The position numbers and the translations under genes are program-made. Below, piece by piece: positions 1-12,070 of a stretch of DNA of 64,000 nt. Origin of the DNA: Callorhinus ursinus (Eukaryota > Chordata > Mammalia > Carnivora > Otariidae). The stretch lies in NCBI RefSeq assembly GCF_003265705.1, contig NW_020313288.1, positions 1,448,574 to 1,512,573 on the forward strand, in the 5' to 3' direction. Below the pieces are notes generated by a model. The model had not been told where the DNA came from. It ran no database searches and saw only the letters and a list, made by a program, of their open reading frames with translations. Every line of letters begins with the position of its first letter. The stretch's first letter is position 1.

Positions 1-1264
1 ATATGAGGTTCAACAAAAATACATTAGTCAAGTCAATTTCATCTGTTTCCTTTTACCTTCCAATGTGGCTACTAGAGAAACTGCACTTACACAGGGGCCT
101 GCTTTGCGTCTTTACTGGACGGCGCTGCCTTGGGAAAGACATGTTTTCATGTCTCACATTTAGCTCACTGAGGCTTTAGGAGTCCGTTTTTGTATATGGC
201 GTGAGGCGGGGGACCAACTTTGTCACCGGACATTCGGGGAGTGTTCACGCATGTACCCGCAGGGCATCCTCCCATGAGCTCGGGACACCCCAGCTCACAG
301 GTAGCCTCTGCCAGGGGGCCGGAAGGGCACACACACGCGGGCGGGTGTCACTGTCCCCACAGGGAAGGTGCCAGCCAGGCACGCAGGAGGAGGTGGGGCT
401 GTCCGGCTGCGTGCTGCTGCGAACCCACGCCCTTCGAGGCCCTCCCCCTCCCTGGAGAGCCCAGCTGCATTTCTGAATCGCCCAGGGTGGTGATGCCACC
501 ACCCCTGGAGGGTAAAGGGGCAGCCACTTACCTCTTTAACTCGGGGAGGTGGGGGAATACCTGGGCAGGAACCGAGGTCCACTTGCAACTCACGGGCTAG
601 TGGGCTTCATGGGGCCCCATAAGGGCTAGGTGGACACTTAGCTCCACGGTTGCTGCCTTCTAAGAGACAACTCACAACCCCGTAAGGCCGGGGCCAGGAG
701 GACCAGGAAAGCAAAGTGGCCCAAAGGAGGCAGCTCACTTTAAAAGCTGCTGGCCAGACTTGGGGGGGGGGGGGTGTCTCCCAGAAAGGAGGGCGTGAGT
801 AGGGCTTCTCCGGAGCCACATGAAGCTCCCAGGGAGGCCCACTCAGGCTTGGAAAATGAACGGCCAACCAGGCCAGCAGGAACCAGGACACCCCTTTCTA
901 GCCTAAGCCCTGGCGGACTCCGGGCAGGGAGGCCCCAGGCCTACCGACCAGGAGGTGAACCTACAGGACACAGGAAATGGATAAGCCAGAGCCATAAGGG
1001 CCAGGGCCACGCTGCTCCATGGAACAGACACTCAGAGGCCCTGCTCTGCACGGAGAGGTCCCACAGGGGACCCACTGGGCCAGCCCAGGCTGGAGCAAGA
1101 AGAGGGCAGGCAGGTGAGGACTCACCACTGAATACAGGAATCCAGAACTGGGCACGCAAAGGGCAGCCTGAGCACCGCCCGCAGGTGAGCTGGGTCATCA
1201 CGCCTGACGTTCCAGCCCTCCCTCATCTTCAGAACCCATCCCCACACCCACAGGCCCAGCCTCC

Positions 1265-1577
1265 CCACACAGATGCTCAGGGAGGGAACCAGACACAGAA
1301 GGCCACACGGTGTGAGTCCATTTACGTGGAATGTCTAGAGCAGGCTCATACATAGATAGGAGGGGGGGTTGTGGGTGCCAGGGGCTGGGGGGGCGGGGGA
1401 GAGTGACTATTTAATAGGTATGTTGTTTCCTTCTGAGGTCCTGGAATGTTCTGGAATTTGAGAGTTGTGATAGCTGCACAAATCTATAAACGTTCTAAAA
1501 AACAACGAATTGTCCATTGAATAGTCTCCTGAAAAGGGTGAATGTTCTGGTATGTGAATATCTCAATAAAAATATGA
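1265..1577 (+). mobile_element. Old L1 3' UTR fragment
   Basis: It has the typical L1M 3'-end order: 'ACCAGACACAGAAGGCCACA', then 'GTGCCAGGGGCTGGGG', 'TTCTGGAATTTGAGAG', and a final 'TATCTCAATAAAA'. Similar fragments lie at 13478-13830 and 37985-38445. Confidence 0.7.
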
Positions 1578-1765
1578 GGGGCACCTGGGTGGCTCAGCTG
1601 GTTAAGCGTCTGCCTTCAGCTCGGGTCATGATCCCAAGTCCTGGGATCGAGCCCTGCATCATCCGGCTCCTTGCTCAGTGGGGAGCCTGCTTCTCCCTCT
1701 CCCTCTGCCTGCTGCCCCCTGCTTGTGCTATCTCTGTCAAATAAGTAAGACTTTAAAAATATATG
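1578..1765 (+). mobile_element. Carnivore tRNA-Lys SINE (SINEC type)
   Basis: Head GGGGCACCTGGGTGGCTCAG, internal CCTGGGATCGAGCCC, CT-rich body and tail 'CAAATAAGTAAGACTTTAAA'. It is inserted directly at the end of an L1 fragment. An AT-rich run of about 75 bases follows. Confidence 0.9.
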
Positions 1766-1839
1766 TGTTTATTTATATTTATAATTATATAATTACATAT
1801 ATTTATATGTACGTATATACGTATAATTTCTTTTTTTTT

Positions 1840-1936
1840 TAAGGGGGACCTAGCTGGCTCAGTCAGTAGAACATGCAACTCTTGGTCCTGGGGTCATGAG
1901 TTCAAGCACCGCATCGGGCGCAGGGTTTACCTTGAA
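1840..1936 (+). mobile_element. Older SINEC copy with target-site duplication
   Basis: It starts 'AGGGGGACCTAGCTGGCTCA' and has the older 'AACATGCAACTCTTGGTCCT' body. The flanking repeat ATATACGTATAA appears on both sides. Confidence 0.75.
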
Positions 1937-4900
1937 AATATACGTATAAAACAACGACAGGGCAGGAGGACTTTACGAAGAGCTACTCTAGAAAATTCAG
2001 GGTCTGGTCATCCTACTGGAGCCAGTCGTTGGGCAGCTGTCCTGTGGCTCTCCCTGGTGACCTGAACAGCTCTGGTCTTAGACGCTAGGATCCCTGAGGG
2101 CCCCCTCTCCCCTTAACCCCTTGGGGCCTGGCTGGGGAGGGCAGGGCGGGGAAGACACTCAAGAGACAGGCGGGCTTCCCTGCCTCCCCTGCGCTCTCCA
2201 CACAGGTCCCCCAGGCCACGGCCCCGAGCACCCCCTACAAGGTCCCCTCTTCCGCCGCCTGCCAGCTCATCATCGCCCATGGTGACAAGGCTCAGCTCAA
2301 GTGGTGACTCTTCTACCATCTTCCTGGCCGCCACCCAAGCTAGCAGACGCTGCCCGTGCCCTGTGCTTCCACCAGCCCAGTTTCTACGTATCTTGGCATC
2401 TCTGCTCCCTCGCTCCCCTCTGGGCCCCCAGCCCCTCTGCCTTCCACCGTGGGCCATGGCCCCCGTGGGCAGGAGGCGCCGCTCATCCGGCCACCACCAG
2501 CACCCGGCGAGACACGAGCAGCGTTGACAACAACTGTCACCCTCAACAGATACTGGCAGATGCCCTCCCAGGGCTCCCATGGCCGTGTGTCCACGATGAA
2601 GCCACAGCCTGGCCGGGATCACGGAGGTGAGCCACGGGTCAGCAGGCCAAGGGCCACGTGTGAGGAGCCTTCTGTGGTTCTTGATTCTGCATGTCTGCCT
2701 TGAGGCTGGTGGGGCCACACGGTCTGGGCATCTGCGGAGGCCGCCCTGCCCACTCTGCCTGTGATGGTCAGCCTGCACCTGACCGGGCCCACCCCATACA
2801 GGTCTTAGCGGCTAGCAAGCTCCCTGCACCCACCTGTCCAAGCACCACCTGGCCTCTCTTGGGCGGGGCCCGGCGAGAGGTGCCCCAAGCGCAGAGCGGC
2901 CAGTTTCTCAACGAACAACACCGCCTGGGAGTCGAGGCTCTGGGCGGCCTTTGGTGCAAGCAGGACACAAGGACGCAGGCGCGGCCAAGACCATTCTCTG
3001 GCCTCCACGCGAGCAGCCCCGGAAGAGAGTGCAACAGGATGCCTTCTCTCCCAGAGGGGTGTCACTGAACCAGCCTTCTCTCCTGACTCCCTACTCTTCC
3101 TTGGGGAGACTGAGTTGGAATAGTGCAGTGAATCAAGAGTTTAAATTCCAGGGGCTTTACTCACACGCAAGCTAGACCCAAGCAAGTCTCTCAACTCGTG
3201 ACTATGATAATCAGATCCATGCAACCCGCCAACCTAAGAGGGGAGGCCCACTGCGCCGAGGGCCGACTCTTCCTGAGAGATGGGATTTTTAAAGGAGACA
3301 GTGGGGGAACAGTGCGCATTTGAAGGGGCCAGCAGCAAAATGACGGAATCTCCCAGTCCGGCTGCCCAGCCAGGGTCCCCCTCACTCATTCGGGGTGCCC
3401 AAGAGGAGACCACCCCAGCCAGCTCTCGGGCCGTTGTCTGGGCTGCCCAGAAATGCTGGGGCGTGCAGCCCAACCCCACCCCACCTGCGGTCCGGGGATC
3501 CCCGCCACCCCCGTCATCAGGCCATCACTGCGCCTGCTGGTGGCTTCAGGCTGGCTCTTGGTCAAAGGAGGCCTCGGGGACCCATCCCTGGCTGCTTCTG
3601 CACAGAGCACAGCTCCAGACTCACTACCAGCTCATCAGACACAAATCCTCCCTCTCCCCACCTTCTCTCCCTGGAGACCGGGGCGAGCAACCGCGAAACC
3701 AGGCAGGCGGGCCCACCTCCGCCCCTACCTGCCCAGAAGGTGCCATCATTTGGGAGAAAATCTGGAGTGCCCCAGCTAGAGATCACCCCTTCACAGCTCG
3801 CTGTACAGGCTCATCTGAGAAATGTCTGTGATCACGTGTCAGCAAACAGGGCCAAATCCTACGTTAGTTATTGCTCTGATCTGTACCGGGAGACCCACTC
3901 GGGGGGCACAGGGGGGCACGGCGGCCCTCGGCGGCCTGCTTCCTGACCACTCACTCTCTGTCCACTGAACAAACCCACTCAAGGCCTCCAGCCCCAGGAG
4001 TCACAGCCCAGAGCGACAGGACAGCAAAAGCACGGCCGCCCATGGGGCAAAGACAGCTCCGCACACAGGGTCCGTCGATGCCTCCGGCGCCCACCAGTGC
4101 CCGTGTGCACTTGCTGGGACCCCGGAGGTGGGGTGAGAAGCGAGAGGAGGGAAGGAAAGGAGGGAGGGAGAGATGGAGGGGCACAGAAAGACAGAGAGTC
4201 CAAAAAGAACAGGCAAATTTGGTACCCTCTCCAGAGTGTTTATTTCAATCAACCGAAGAAGGCGTGACCGCAAATGAACGGCATGCTTTCTTGACAAGTC
4301 AGAACGTTCCTGGGAAGGTACCGAATCTACCACACTATGTCCTTGGCTTGGAAATCCCACGTCGGCCGCTGTCCTGCCACAGTCGCAGTAGCAGTGGACG
4401 AGCAAGACGGAGCAAGTGTGCCGGGCACACTCCTGGGCCTGCCACGTGCCATCCGACAGTCACCTTGTCATCCACGCGCCCCACAAAGCTCAGCATTCAC
4501 ACCCAGGAAGCCACCTCTTCCGAGTGTCCCTGTAGAGACCCAGCTGGCGGGTGACTATAAAAACCACCTCGCAGGACTCGGCCGCCCCTCCCGACGAGGG
4601 CGCAAGTGTTGGTAAAGAGGATGGGTCAGATGCTTACAAAACGAAATGATTGGGAAACTCGTCTTCCTTTTAAACCCTCAGCCTCTGCCAGGCCAAAACA
4701 AAACTCCTCAGGCCAAGAAGACTCCTTCCCCATCTTCTGAGAATATTTCTTCCCAACCTTCTGGGGTGCAGTACGCAAGGGAAGGGCATGAAAAAGTCAG
4801 GCTCAGGCATCGCAGACAGCGAAGTATTTGCCCCTGTTCACAGCTACTTTTTATTCCTCCTTCATTTTGGGGTTATTTGGGTGGACGGGGTCGTAACATT

Positions 4901-4984
4901 TTCTTGTATTTCCCTTGAAACAACCCAGGATGCTTTTTTTTTTTTTTTTTTTTTTTAATACAGAGTAGGACTCTGCTTTGATGT

Positions 4985-5860
4985 AAGACAGCTGGAAATT
5001 CATTCAGCAAGGGAGCGTTGACTGAACACCCACCGCGTGCCAGGAACTGCCCCAGGTGCTGGGGAGACACGCAGCAGCCAACAGAGACATCGTTCCTCCA
5101 GCATGGACCTCACACCCTGGTGGTAGGTGTTCCCAGACTACGGCCCACAGCTCAAACCGAGCCCACCACCTGTTTTTGTACAGCCTCTGAGCTAAGAGTG
5201 GTTTTGACCTTTAACGTTTGGGTGAGGAAAAAGAAAAAAAAAAGGAAGAAAACCAGTTCATCACAGGTGAAAAGTATGTGAAATTCACAATTCTGTGACC
5301 ACGAATAAAGTTTTATTGGAAAACAGGCACACTCATTCATTCCCATAGTTTTGTGCCATAATGGCAGAGCAGAGTAGTTGGGACAGACTGGCCTACAAAG
5401 CCAAAACTGGCTCTCTGACCCTTTACAGAAAGAGTTTCTGTTCTCCTGGATGAGACAGACAATAGATACATAAACAGATTAATGTGTGTGTTTACACTAG
5501 TGCTGAATGCAAAGAAAAGGCAGGATGGGGAGAGAGGGTGGCTGGAAGGGTGAGTTTAGGCAGTGTGGCCAGGGATGGCCTCTGAGCTGCGACGTGAATG
5601 ACAAGGAGCCAGCCGGCTAGAAGAGTGAAGGAAGAGCAAGTGCAAAGGCCCCGATGCAGGGCAGGGAAGAGCAGGCAGGCAAGCTGGTTATGACTGAGGG
5701 AGCGGGCACAGGAGGGGGAGCAGTAAGGCAAGGAGAACGGACAGACCACAGAGGACAGAGCAGGGAGGCCATGGGAAGGGGTCTCGAATTTTTTCCAGGA
5801 AGAACAGGAAGCTACTGGAGCGTTCTGAGTAGAGGCAGACCACTTTTCAAGTTTTTAAAA
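4985..5860 (+). mobile_element. L2 element interrupted by a hAT-type element
   Basis: The left part (4985-5115) has the L2 features 'CATTCAGCAAGG', 'GTGCCAGGAACTGCCCCAGG' and 'GCTGGGGAGACAC'. The right part (about 5450-5860) resumes with 'GAGACAGACAATAGATACAT' and the 'GAAAAGGCAGGATGGGGAGA' region. Between them lies a separate DNA-transposon fragment. Confidence 0.6.
5125..5445 (+). mobile_element. Nonautonomous hAT-type DNA transposon copy
   Basis: It shows 'AATAAAGTTTTATTGGAAAA' and 'CTCTGACCCTTTACAGAAAG', the hallmarks of the mammalian family whose terminal repeat begins CAGGGGTCAGCAAAC. A simple A-rich stretch (5225-5255) sits inside. Other copies are at 25215-25455, 32505-32707, 34180-34355, 41335-41505 and 57445-57515. 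I am not certain of the database name. Confidence 0.6.
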
Positions 5861-6594
5861 GCTCCTTGAGGAAGCAGGAGCGAAAAGTGACAGACCAGTG
5901 GGGACACCTTATCTAACCAACAAGCCGCTCCCAGAAGAGGCCAAGTCAAATCAGGGAGGAAACTAGGAAACCAACTCATCCAACAACAAAATCAATTCAT
6001 CAATCCTCTCGGGCTTTACTACTGCAGTGACCCAAACCTGTTTTTTTTAATATCAGAGTTAAATCCAGTTCACTGGATAAAAATGTCTGCAACCAGCGTA
6101 AGAACAGCCCCGCGACTTCATGGACATTACTATTCAGGAGGAGGCAAGATGCAAGAAGTGAGTCACCCCAAAGTCAACTTAAAGAGAACTGTTAAGCAAA
6201 GTGACAGGAAGGGGTATGGTGCCGGGGGAGGGGGGAAGGGGGCATGGTGACAGGTGGAAGCCAGCCTGGGCAGGGCACCGGCACGGGCTCCGGGTGAGGA
6301 CAGCCCCGGAAGAGCCCTGCGCCATGCCCATCAGGTGGCACGGGCAAGTCTGCGGGTGCACCCCTCTCCGGGAGGGAAAGCTGCGGGCTGGGACGGGCCG
6401 GGGAGAGGCAGAGCGACGGCCAGGAAGGACCTGGACAGCCAGGCTGAGTTTGGCCAGACACGGTTTGCAAACACAAGCCCCTCCCTATTCAAGGACAGAG
6501 GGGCGGAAGGGGACAAAGGGGGCCAGAACTTGAGGCAGAGCGGGGTCGTAGCCAAGTATCAGACCGCTGCAGGCTTAAAGGCTAAGTGACAGGA

Positions 6595-6735
6595 TCTCCC
6601 TCAGGGGCAACTGTGTCCCCCAGGGGACACTCGGCAATGTCTGAGGCCATCTGCAGTTGTCACACTGGGGGTGCTCCGGGCATCAAGTGGGCGGGGCCAG
6701 GGATGCTGCTCAGGCCCCCGCGTGCCCAGGACGGT
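6595..6735 (+). mobile_element. MER20 (hAT) fragment
   Basis: 'CCCAGGGGACACTCGGCAAT', 'TTGTCACACTGGGGGTGCT' and 'GGGGCCAGGGATGCTGCTCA' follow in MER20 order. The 3' end is degraded. Confidence 0.75.
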
Positions 6736-6879
6736 CTCCCGGAGGACAATCCGATCGAATGTGCACAGGCAGAGGGAGCCCCTGACAGAAGCAGATGCCG
6801 CACACCAGTAATCAACCGAGGCCAGCCCGAACCTCCGGTGCCACACAAAGCATTCAGTGCTTCTCATCCCCTTTGATCC

Positions 6880-7015
6880 CCCACAATGACCTAGCATGGA
6901 TTCTCATTACACCCATTTTACAGATGAGGAATCGGAGGCCCAGAGAAGGGAAGTGACCTGCTCCAGAGAAGGGATTTGAACCCGGGTCCCTCACACTTGG
7001 AAGCCTGTCTGGGGA
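6880..7015 (+). mobile_element. MIR SINE fragment
   Basis: 'CATTTTACAGATGAGGAA', 'GGCCCAGAGAAGGGAAGTGA' and 'GGATTTGAACCCGGGTC' are the central MIR core and tRNA-like part. Confidence 0.7.
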
Positions 7016-9441
7016 ACAGAGAGAGGAACCCAGGGACACGGCCAAGCACAGCAGGTCAGAACGGAGTCCAGGTTCGGCCCTGCGCTCTGCTGCCCAGCAT
7101 CCTCAGCCAGAGCCGAGGCACCAGGGCGGGGCAGGAAAGAGCTGGGGCACAGAGGCCCCACGGAGTAGCCACGGAGCAAGTCTCTGGAGCAGAGCCAGGA
7201 ACCCTGGCCAGCCGAGGCTGTGGGTGAGGCATGGTGGTGACCGAACAGGTCTGTGGGGCCCTCCGCGGTCATGCCCTCTGCAAGTAGTTCATTCACTCTC
7301 CACCCCGCCCCCCAACTTGGGAAGGTTTAGCAACCCCCCCAACTTTGTTCCTGAGCAAGTGACTGGCCCAAGGTCACACAGCTCTGACCCCCCCCCCACA
7401 CACACACACACCACACTTCCACATCCCAGGAAGAAAGCCACAAAGGCAAAGGCTCATTTGCCAGCGCCTCAGTCCATCACCACCCACCCCCGTCCCTGCC
7501 CATTCCCTGAACCAGTCCCTGCGGATGGTGGGCTTCACACCCCAGGACCCCCACCTCTCCCTTCCCCCACTAGAACCGAGGCCTCAAGTTAGGAATTCTC
7601 TACAACCTGTCCCAGAGCTCCACTGCCCGCCCCTTCTCACAGGTGTCAGATAGAAGCCAGGAACAGATGGCTGAGCCCCCCCAGGGGAAGGGGGTGGGGC
7701 ATGGGAGGGCAGGGGCAAGAAACCAGCAGAGGCCCTGGCGGCGAAATGCGGGATCGAGTACAGACAGAGTGGCCAGGGTGGGGGGAAAGGGGCTTGGCGG
7801 GGTGGCGCTGGGGGGAGGGGGCCGACCACCCCAGAGGGCTCCTGCAGGATGGCACAGGGACTGAGGAAAAGTACAACAAAGGCCGGGCGGGGTCCTAAAG
7901 GACCAATCAGCACTACCTTTCAGCGCCAGTATTTCACATCTCCTTAGCAGCCCACCCCCAACGAGGAAAGGATCAGAAAATGGGAGAAAAATCAATTGTT
8001 CTGGGACCTGTATATATTTCAAGTCTCAACAGCTACACGCTCACATGAGTGTGGACACACACGCACAGGCGGCGACTGACACAGGACCCGCATGCACGTG
8101 CTGCAACACCTGGACGCCATTTGGGCAACCACACCTCGGCCACCCCCTGTGCTCCCCAGCAGTGACGTCCCCCAGGGCAGGGCAGCCTGACCGGTGTGGT
8201 GTCCCCGGCACAGATGGAGGAACACCAAGATTTGCCAAGCATCCAATCAGATACACGGAAAGAGGGCCAGCGAGTTTCAGAAACCCTCGACTCAGATAAT
8301 CACAAGTTGACTCCACGACTTTCACACTCTGTCCTTCAAGTTTCCAAAAAACAAGCTGCAAAGACGGGAGAGGCTGTCCACAGCTCTTGCAGAGGTGGCA
8401 AGAAAAGGATGACCGGCGAGTTGACAAACCCTCCCGAAGCCTCATAAGGAAGCTATTATTTGAGAATTAGGGGAGTCATTAGCTCTCGGATGGCGGAGAT
8501 AAAAGCACGTAGAGTCATCTAATGAGCCCGTTTTAGGGGCTTTCTCCAGCCTGGGGACAACCACATAAATAGCTGTTGAGGCAGAGGGGTGGGGCAGGGC
8601 ACCCCAGCCTTGAATGCATCCCAGTACCCTCCCACCCGAAGACACAGCCAGCACCCAGTGGGGCCCAAAGGAACTTGCTGAATAAATGCAGCTGACAGAA
8701 ACACATGGACAAGAGCACACTCTTTACATGTTGTAGGATCACTGGATTGCACTGAACAGAACCACCTTCTCACTAGTTTCATAACTCGGGAAACAGTTCC
8801 CCAGGTGCACCTGAATTATTAAAACAAAAGCATCCTCCCCTCAACCAAACAGATGGGACACACCGAAGAACAGTCCCCGCCTCCCCCGCCCACAGGGGGA
8901 GAACACTCTCCTGCAAAACCTTCCACAGTGCTCAGGTGGACACGCACCCCATTCCACCTGGGGTCATCGCGCCCACTGGGCGCAGACTCGGGCCCCTGCA
9001 CGTTGCGGGGCAGGTCCCTTGCAAAATGAATCCGTCCCCCCAAGCTCCCACCGGGGTCGCCGCGGGAGCGACTCCACAATCTATTCCTACAGAGAAGGGG
9101 GTCTTTGAGATGGCGATGGGGCTCGAAGGGGGAGGCACTGAGGGAACGCGTCTGGCAGCTGCGAGGTGCATACCAAGTGGATACGTTTTTTAATAATAAT
9201 TTAAAAATTCCGGACTGCACGCTTATTTTAGGGGGCTCGCAGATAGGAAGCGAGTTGGGAAGCCGCGACGGCGCGGCGGGCTGTCTCAGGGCGGGGGTGG
9301 GGTGCAGCGATGGCCGTGTCGGGGGCCGCCACCGGGCAGCGCCCCGGTGACCCCGCCGGAGGAGGAAACGCAGGCGGGGGCGGGCCGGGGCCTGGGATCG
9401 CCCGTTCCCTCGCGCTCGCGAGCTCTCTGTCTCTGCCTCTC

Positions 9442-9472
<31 letters not shown>

Positions 9473-9794
9473 TTATCAGGATTGTTGTGAATAATAAAAG
9501 AGAAGGGCCCAGCCGGGCAGGGCCGGCCGGGCCGGGCCACCCACGCTGTCATCTTTTGTGCAGGGCCGGCGGGGACGCCCCGGCCCAGCCCCCGCGCGCG
9601 CCCCCGGCCCCGGGCCGGACGCCCCCGCCTCCCGCCCCCGGCCCCGCCATTGTCCGGCCGCGCCGCCCCCGCCCGAGGCCCGGCGGGCGCCCCCGGGCCA
9701 GGCGGTTAACGCCCCCAACCGCCTCGCGGGCCGGGACAAAGCGCGGCGGCCGCGGCCCGAGCAGGCCGCGCCCGAGGCCTGGGCCTCGAGTCCC

Positions 9795-10194
9795 NNNNNN
9801 NNNNNNNNNNNNNNNNNNNNNNNNNNNNNNNNNNNNNNNNNNNNNNNNNNNNNNNNNNNNNNNNNNNNNNNNNNNNNNNNNNNNNNNNNNNNNNNNNNNN
9901 NNNNNNNNNNNNNNNNNNNNNNNNNNNNNNNNNNNNNNNNNNNNNNNNNNNNNNNNNNNNNNNNNNNNNNNNNNNNNNNNNNNNNNNNNNNNNNNNNNNN
10001 NNNNNNNNNNNNNNNNNNNNNNNNNNNNNNNNNNNNNNNNNNNNNNNNNNNNNNNNNNNNNNNNNNNNNNNNNNNNNNNNNNNNNNNNNNNNNNNNNNNN
10101 NNNNNNNNNNNNNNNNNNNNNNNNNNNNNNNNNNNNNNNNNNNNNNNNNNNNNNNNNNNNNNNNNNNNNNNNNNNNNNNNNNNNNNNNNNNNNN
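9795..10194. other. Assembly gap (400 N)
   Basis: Exactly 400 undetermined bases lie inside the CpG island. The flanks are GC-rich: GGC/CCG runs to the right, GC-rich with XhoI-like CTCGAG to the left. Any open frame crossing it is meaningless. Confidence 1.
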
Positions 10195-10268
10195 GGCGGC
10201 GGCTGCGGCGGCGGTGGCGGCGGCGGGGCCAGAGCTTGGACGCGGCGGCCGCCTCCCCGCGGGCTCAC

Positions 10269-10385
10269 CTGAGGCGGCGCGCGCGGCCCGGTCCGGAGCA
10301 GCGGCGCGCGCTCCCCCGCCCTCGGCGTCGCACCCCCAGGCCCCGCTCGGGCCGGGCCCCGCTCGGTCGCTGGCGGCCGAGCCCT
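10269..10385 (-). other. KDM4B: Candidate untranslated exon 1 of KDM4B
   Basis: On the minus strand the sequence ends CCGCCTCAG followed by a good donor, GTGAGCCCG (10261-10268). The nearest upstream CCAAT box is at 10443-10447, so a start near 10360-10390 would be at the usual distance; the upper limit given here is an estimate. In human, KDM4B begins with a noncoding exon in a CpG island and lies downstream of UHRF1 in the same orientation. No protein sequence supports the call, so the name rests on position. Confidence 0.5.
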
Positions 10386-10442
10386 CCGCGGGCGCCCCGG
10401 GCGGGGCTTATGAGGCCGCGCGCCAGCTCCGCCCTGGCTGCC

Positions 10443-10815
10443 ATTGGCCCCCGAGCCCACGCCCGCGCGCCCATTGGCTGTCGCTGACAGCTCCGCCCCT
10501 CCCCTCCACCGGGTCCATCAACATCTCACGGCCCGCCCCCCGCGCGCCTCGATTGGGGGGGCGCAGGGGCTGGCCTCCCCTCCCCATTGGCTGACCGGTC
10601 GGGACACGCCGGCGCCCACCCACGTGCCCGCTGACCGGCTCCGTTTTCATTGGAAGCGGCGCACGCCAGCCAAGGGAGCCGCTACCAACCCGACGGTGGC
10701 TGGGCCTCGGATTGACAAGGGCGCCTCGGGGACCGCCCAACGACCGCACGGGAGCAAGTGAGCATTGGCTTACGGGGTGAGCCCGAGGCGCGGACTGGCT
10801 GACGCGAATGCCAAT
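10443..10815 (-). promoter_or_regulatory. Array of seven CCAAT (NF-Y) boxes
   Basis: ATTGG on the plus strand (CCAAT on the minus) occurs at 10443, 10473, 10552, 10586, 10649 and 10764, and CCAAT on the plus strand at 10811. Several have the extended NF-Y context (AGCCAATGG at 10473 and 10586). They stand just upstream of the candidate KDM4B exon 1. NF-Y binding is inferred from the motif. Confidence 0.7.
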
Positions 10816-11892
10816 CAGGGCCCGGGCCCCGCCCCGGTTATCAGGCTGCAACTGAGTACGTGAGACCCAGCACAACATCAGCACCAGGCCCTGGAGGCAC
10901 GGGAAAGGGGTTCGAGACCGGTGGCCGGAACTTGGACGCAGAGTTCCCCAGTTCATTAAGTCCTGACGTGGGAAACAGCTCTGGTGCAACCCCTTTTGCA
11001 AAACAGGAGAACTAAGAACTGGAGAAATAAAAAGTCACGCAGCAAGCGTCCCTCCTCTGCCCCCCCCGCAAAAGCCAAATTTATTCCCATCACAATCAAC
11101 AAAACTTTGCAAATCGGCAAGGCCCACCGGGTAGTTAAGTGCGCGCCCCCGAGTTCCCTAACACGAGGCAGTCCCTAACACCACGGTTCCAAGCTCAGCT
11201 GGGCCCCACGCCTCACTGGAACCTCGCTGGGCCTCAGTCTCCCCTGTGAAGTGGATAGGATGGTAACACACACACACAGCCGACCCTGCCGGCCCCTCCC
11301 CAAGGGATGTTGCAAGGATGAGTGGGACGCCACACACAAAGGGTTTGAGCTGGTGGCTTCATCCGAGTGGGTTCACCACTGTCTTCATCGTTAACTACTT
11401 GAGCAGTAGGCAACAGTGGGGTGCGCCCCGGGTAGCGGGCAGTCGTGTGAATCGGCAGCAGGGCGTTTCCCAGTAATATTTGTGTTATCCACATTGTACC
11501 CCCCAGGGAGGTCAGGCACCCCGAGTAACCCCCCGGAGCTCACGCCTGCAGCGCCAAAGGTGTTGCTCTACACACCCACTTTCAGGGTCCTGGCCAGCTA
11601 ATCTGTGGCACAGGGCACTCTGCAGCACTTCGAACTGTGTAGCAGTTTAACAAGAGGGCAGTCTCCAAACACTGTCCTGGAATGATCCCCTGCACACATT
11701 CGTGAGCAGGCTGCAGAATGGTCCAGAATTCGGTGTCCAGTAACCTACGATATGGGGAAGACACACCGAGACCCGAGTCGTGTGGTCTCCAAGAGCATGC
11801 ATCCGAGGCAATGCAGAGAAGGGCCACCGCGGAAGGGAGAAAAGGAAATCTTTGGAGGGAGGAGAGATCCACGTGGGTAGAAAGGGTAATCT

Positions 11893-12070
11893 GGGGCGCC
11901 TGGACGGTTCAGTCATTAAGCCTCTGCCTTCGGCTCGGGTCACGATCCCGGGTTCCTGGGATCGAGCCCCGCATCCGGCTCCCTGCTCAGTGGGGAGCCT
12001 GCTTCTCCCTCTCCCACTCCGTCTTTCTCTGTCAAGTAAATAAATAAAATCTTTAAAAAGAAAAAAAAGA
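11893..12070 (+). mobile_element. Carnivore tRNA-Lys SINE
   Basis: Head GGGGCGCCTGGACGGTTCAG and tail 'AAATAAATAAAATCTTTAAA'. The target site AGAAAGGGTAATCTG is repeated after the tail as AGAAAGGGTAGTCTG (one mismatch). Confidence 0.9.

Larger units (their letters stand above)
1..10268 (-). other. Presumed 5' part of KDM4B intron 1; no exon seen
   Basis: Nothing in this stretch reads like a conserved coding exon on either strand; the open frames are short, GC-driven and lack splice-site context. By synteny with human 19p13.3 (UHRF1 followed by KDM4B in the same direction) this would be the beginning of the long first intron of KDM4B. Contents seen: L1 3' end (1265-1577), two SINEs (1578-1935), L2 split by a hAT element (4985-5860), MER20 (6595-6735), MIR (6880-7015), short mononucleotide runs (770-781 G, 4931-4955 T, 9447-9470 T) and otherwise unassigned GC-rich single-copy DNA (2000-4900, 7020-9200). 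Confidence 0.5.
9230..10850. promoter_or_regulatory. CpG island at the presumed KDM4B promoter
   Basis: CpG density rises sharply from about 9230 and stays very high to about 10850, apart from the assembly gap. It lies about 4.8 kb beyond the 3' end of UHRF1, where KDM4B starts in human. A minus-strand donor (10261-10269) and an upstream series of CCAAT boxes (10443 onward) point to transcription to the left. Direction and identity are inference from these signals plus synteny. Confidence 0.7.

Noticed and set aside
2113..2778. A 221-codon open frame on the minus strand
   Set aside because: It is Arg/Gly/Pro-rich, has no recognisable domain or splice context, and lies in GC-rich DNA where long chance frames are expected.
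9310..10487. Open frames of about 300 codons in the KDM4B CpG island
   Set aside because: They run through 400 N and are made of low-complexity Ala/Arg/Pro/Gly codons.
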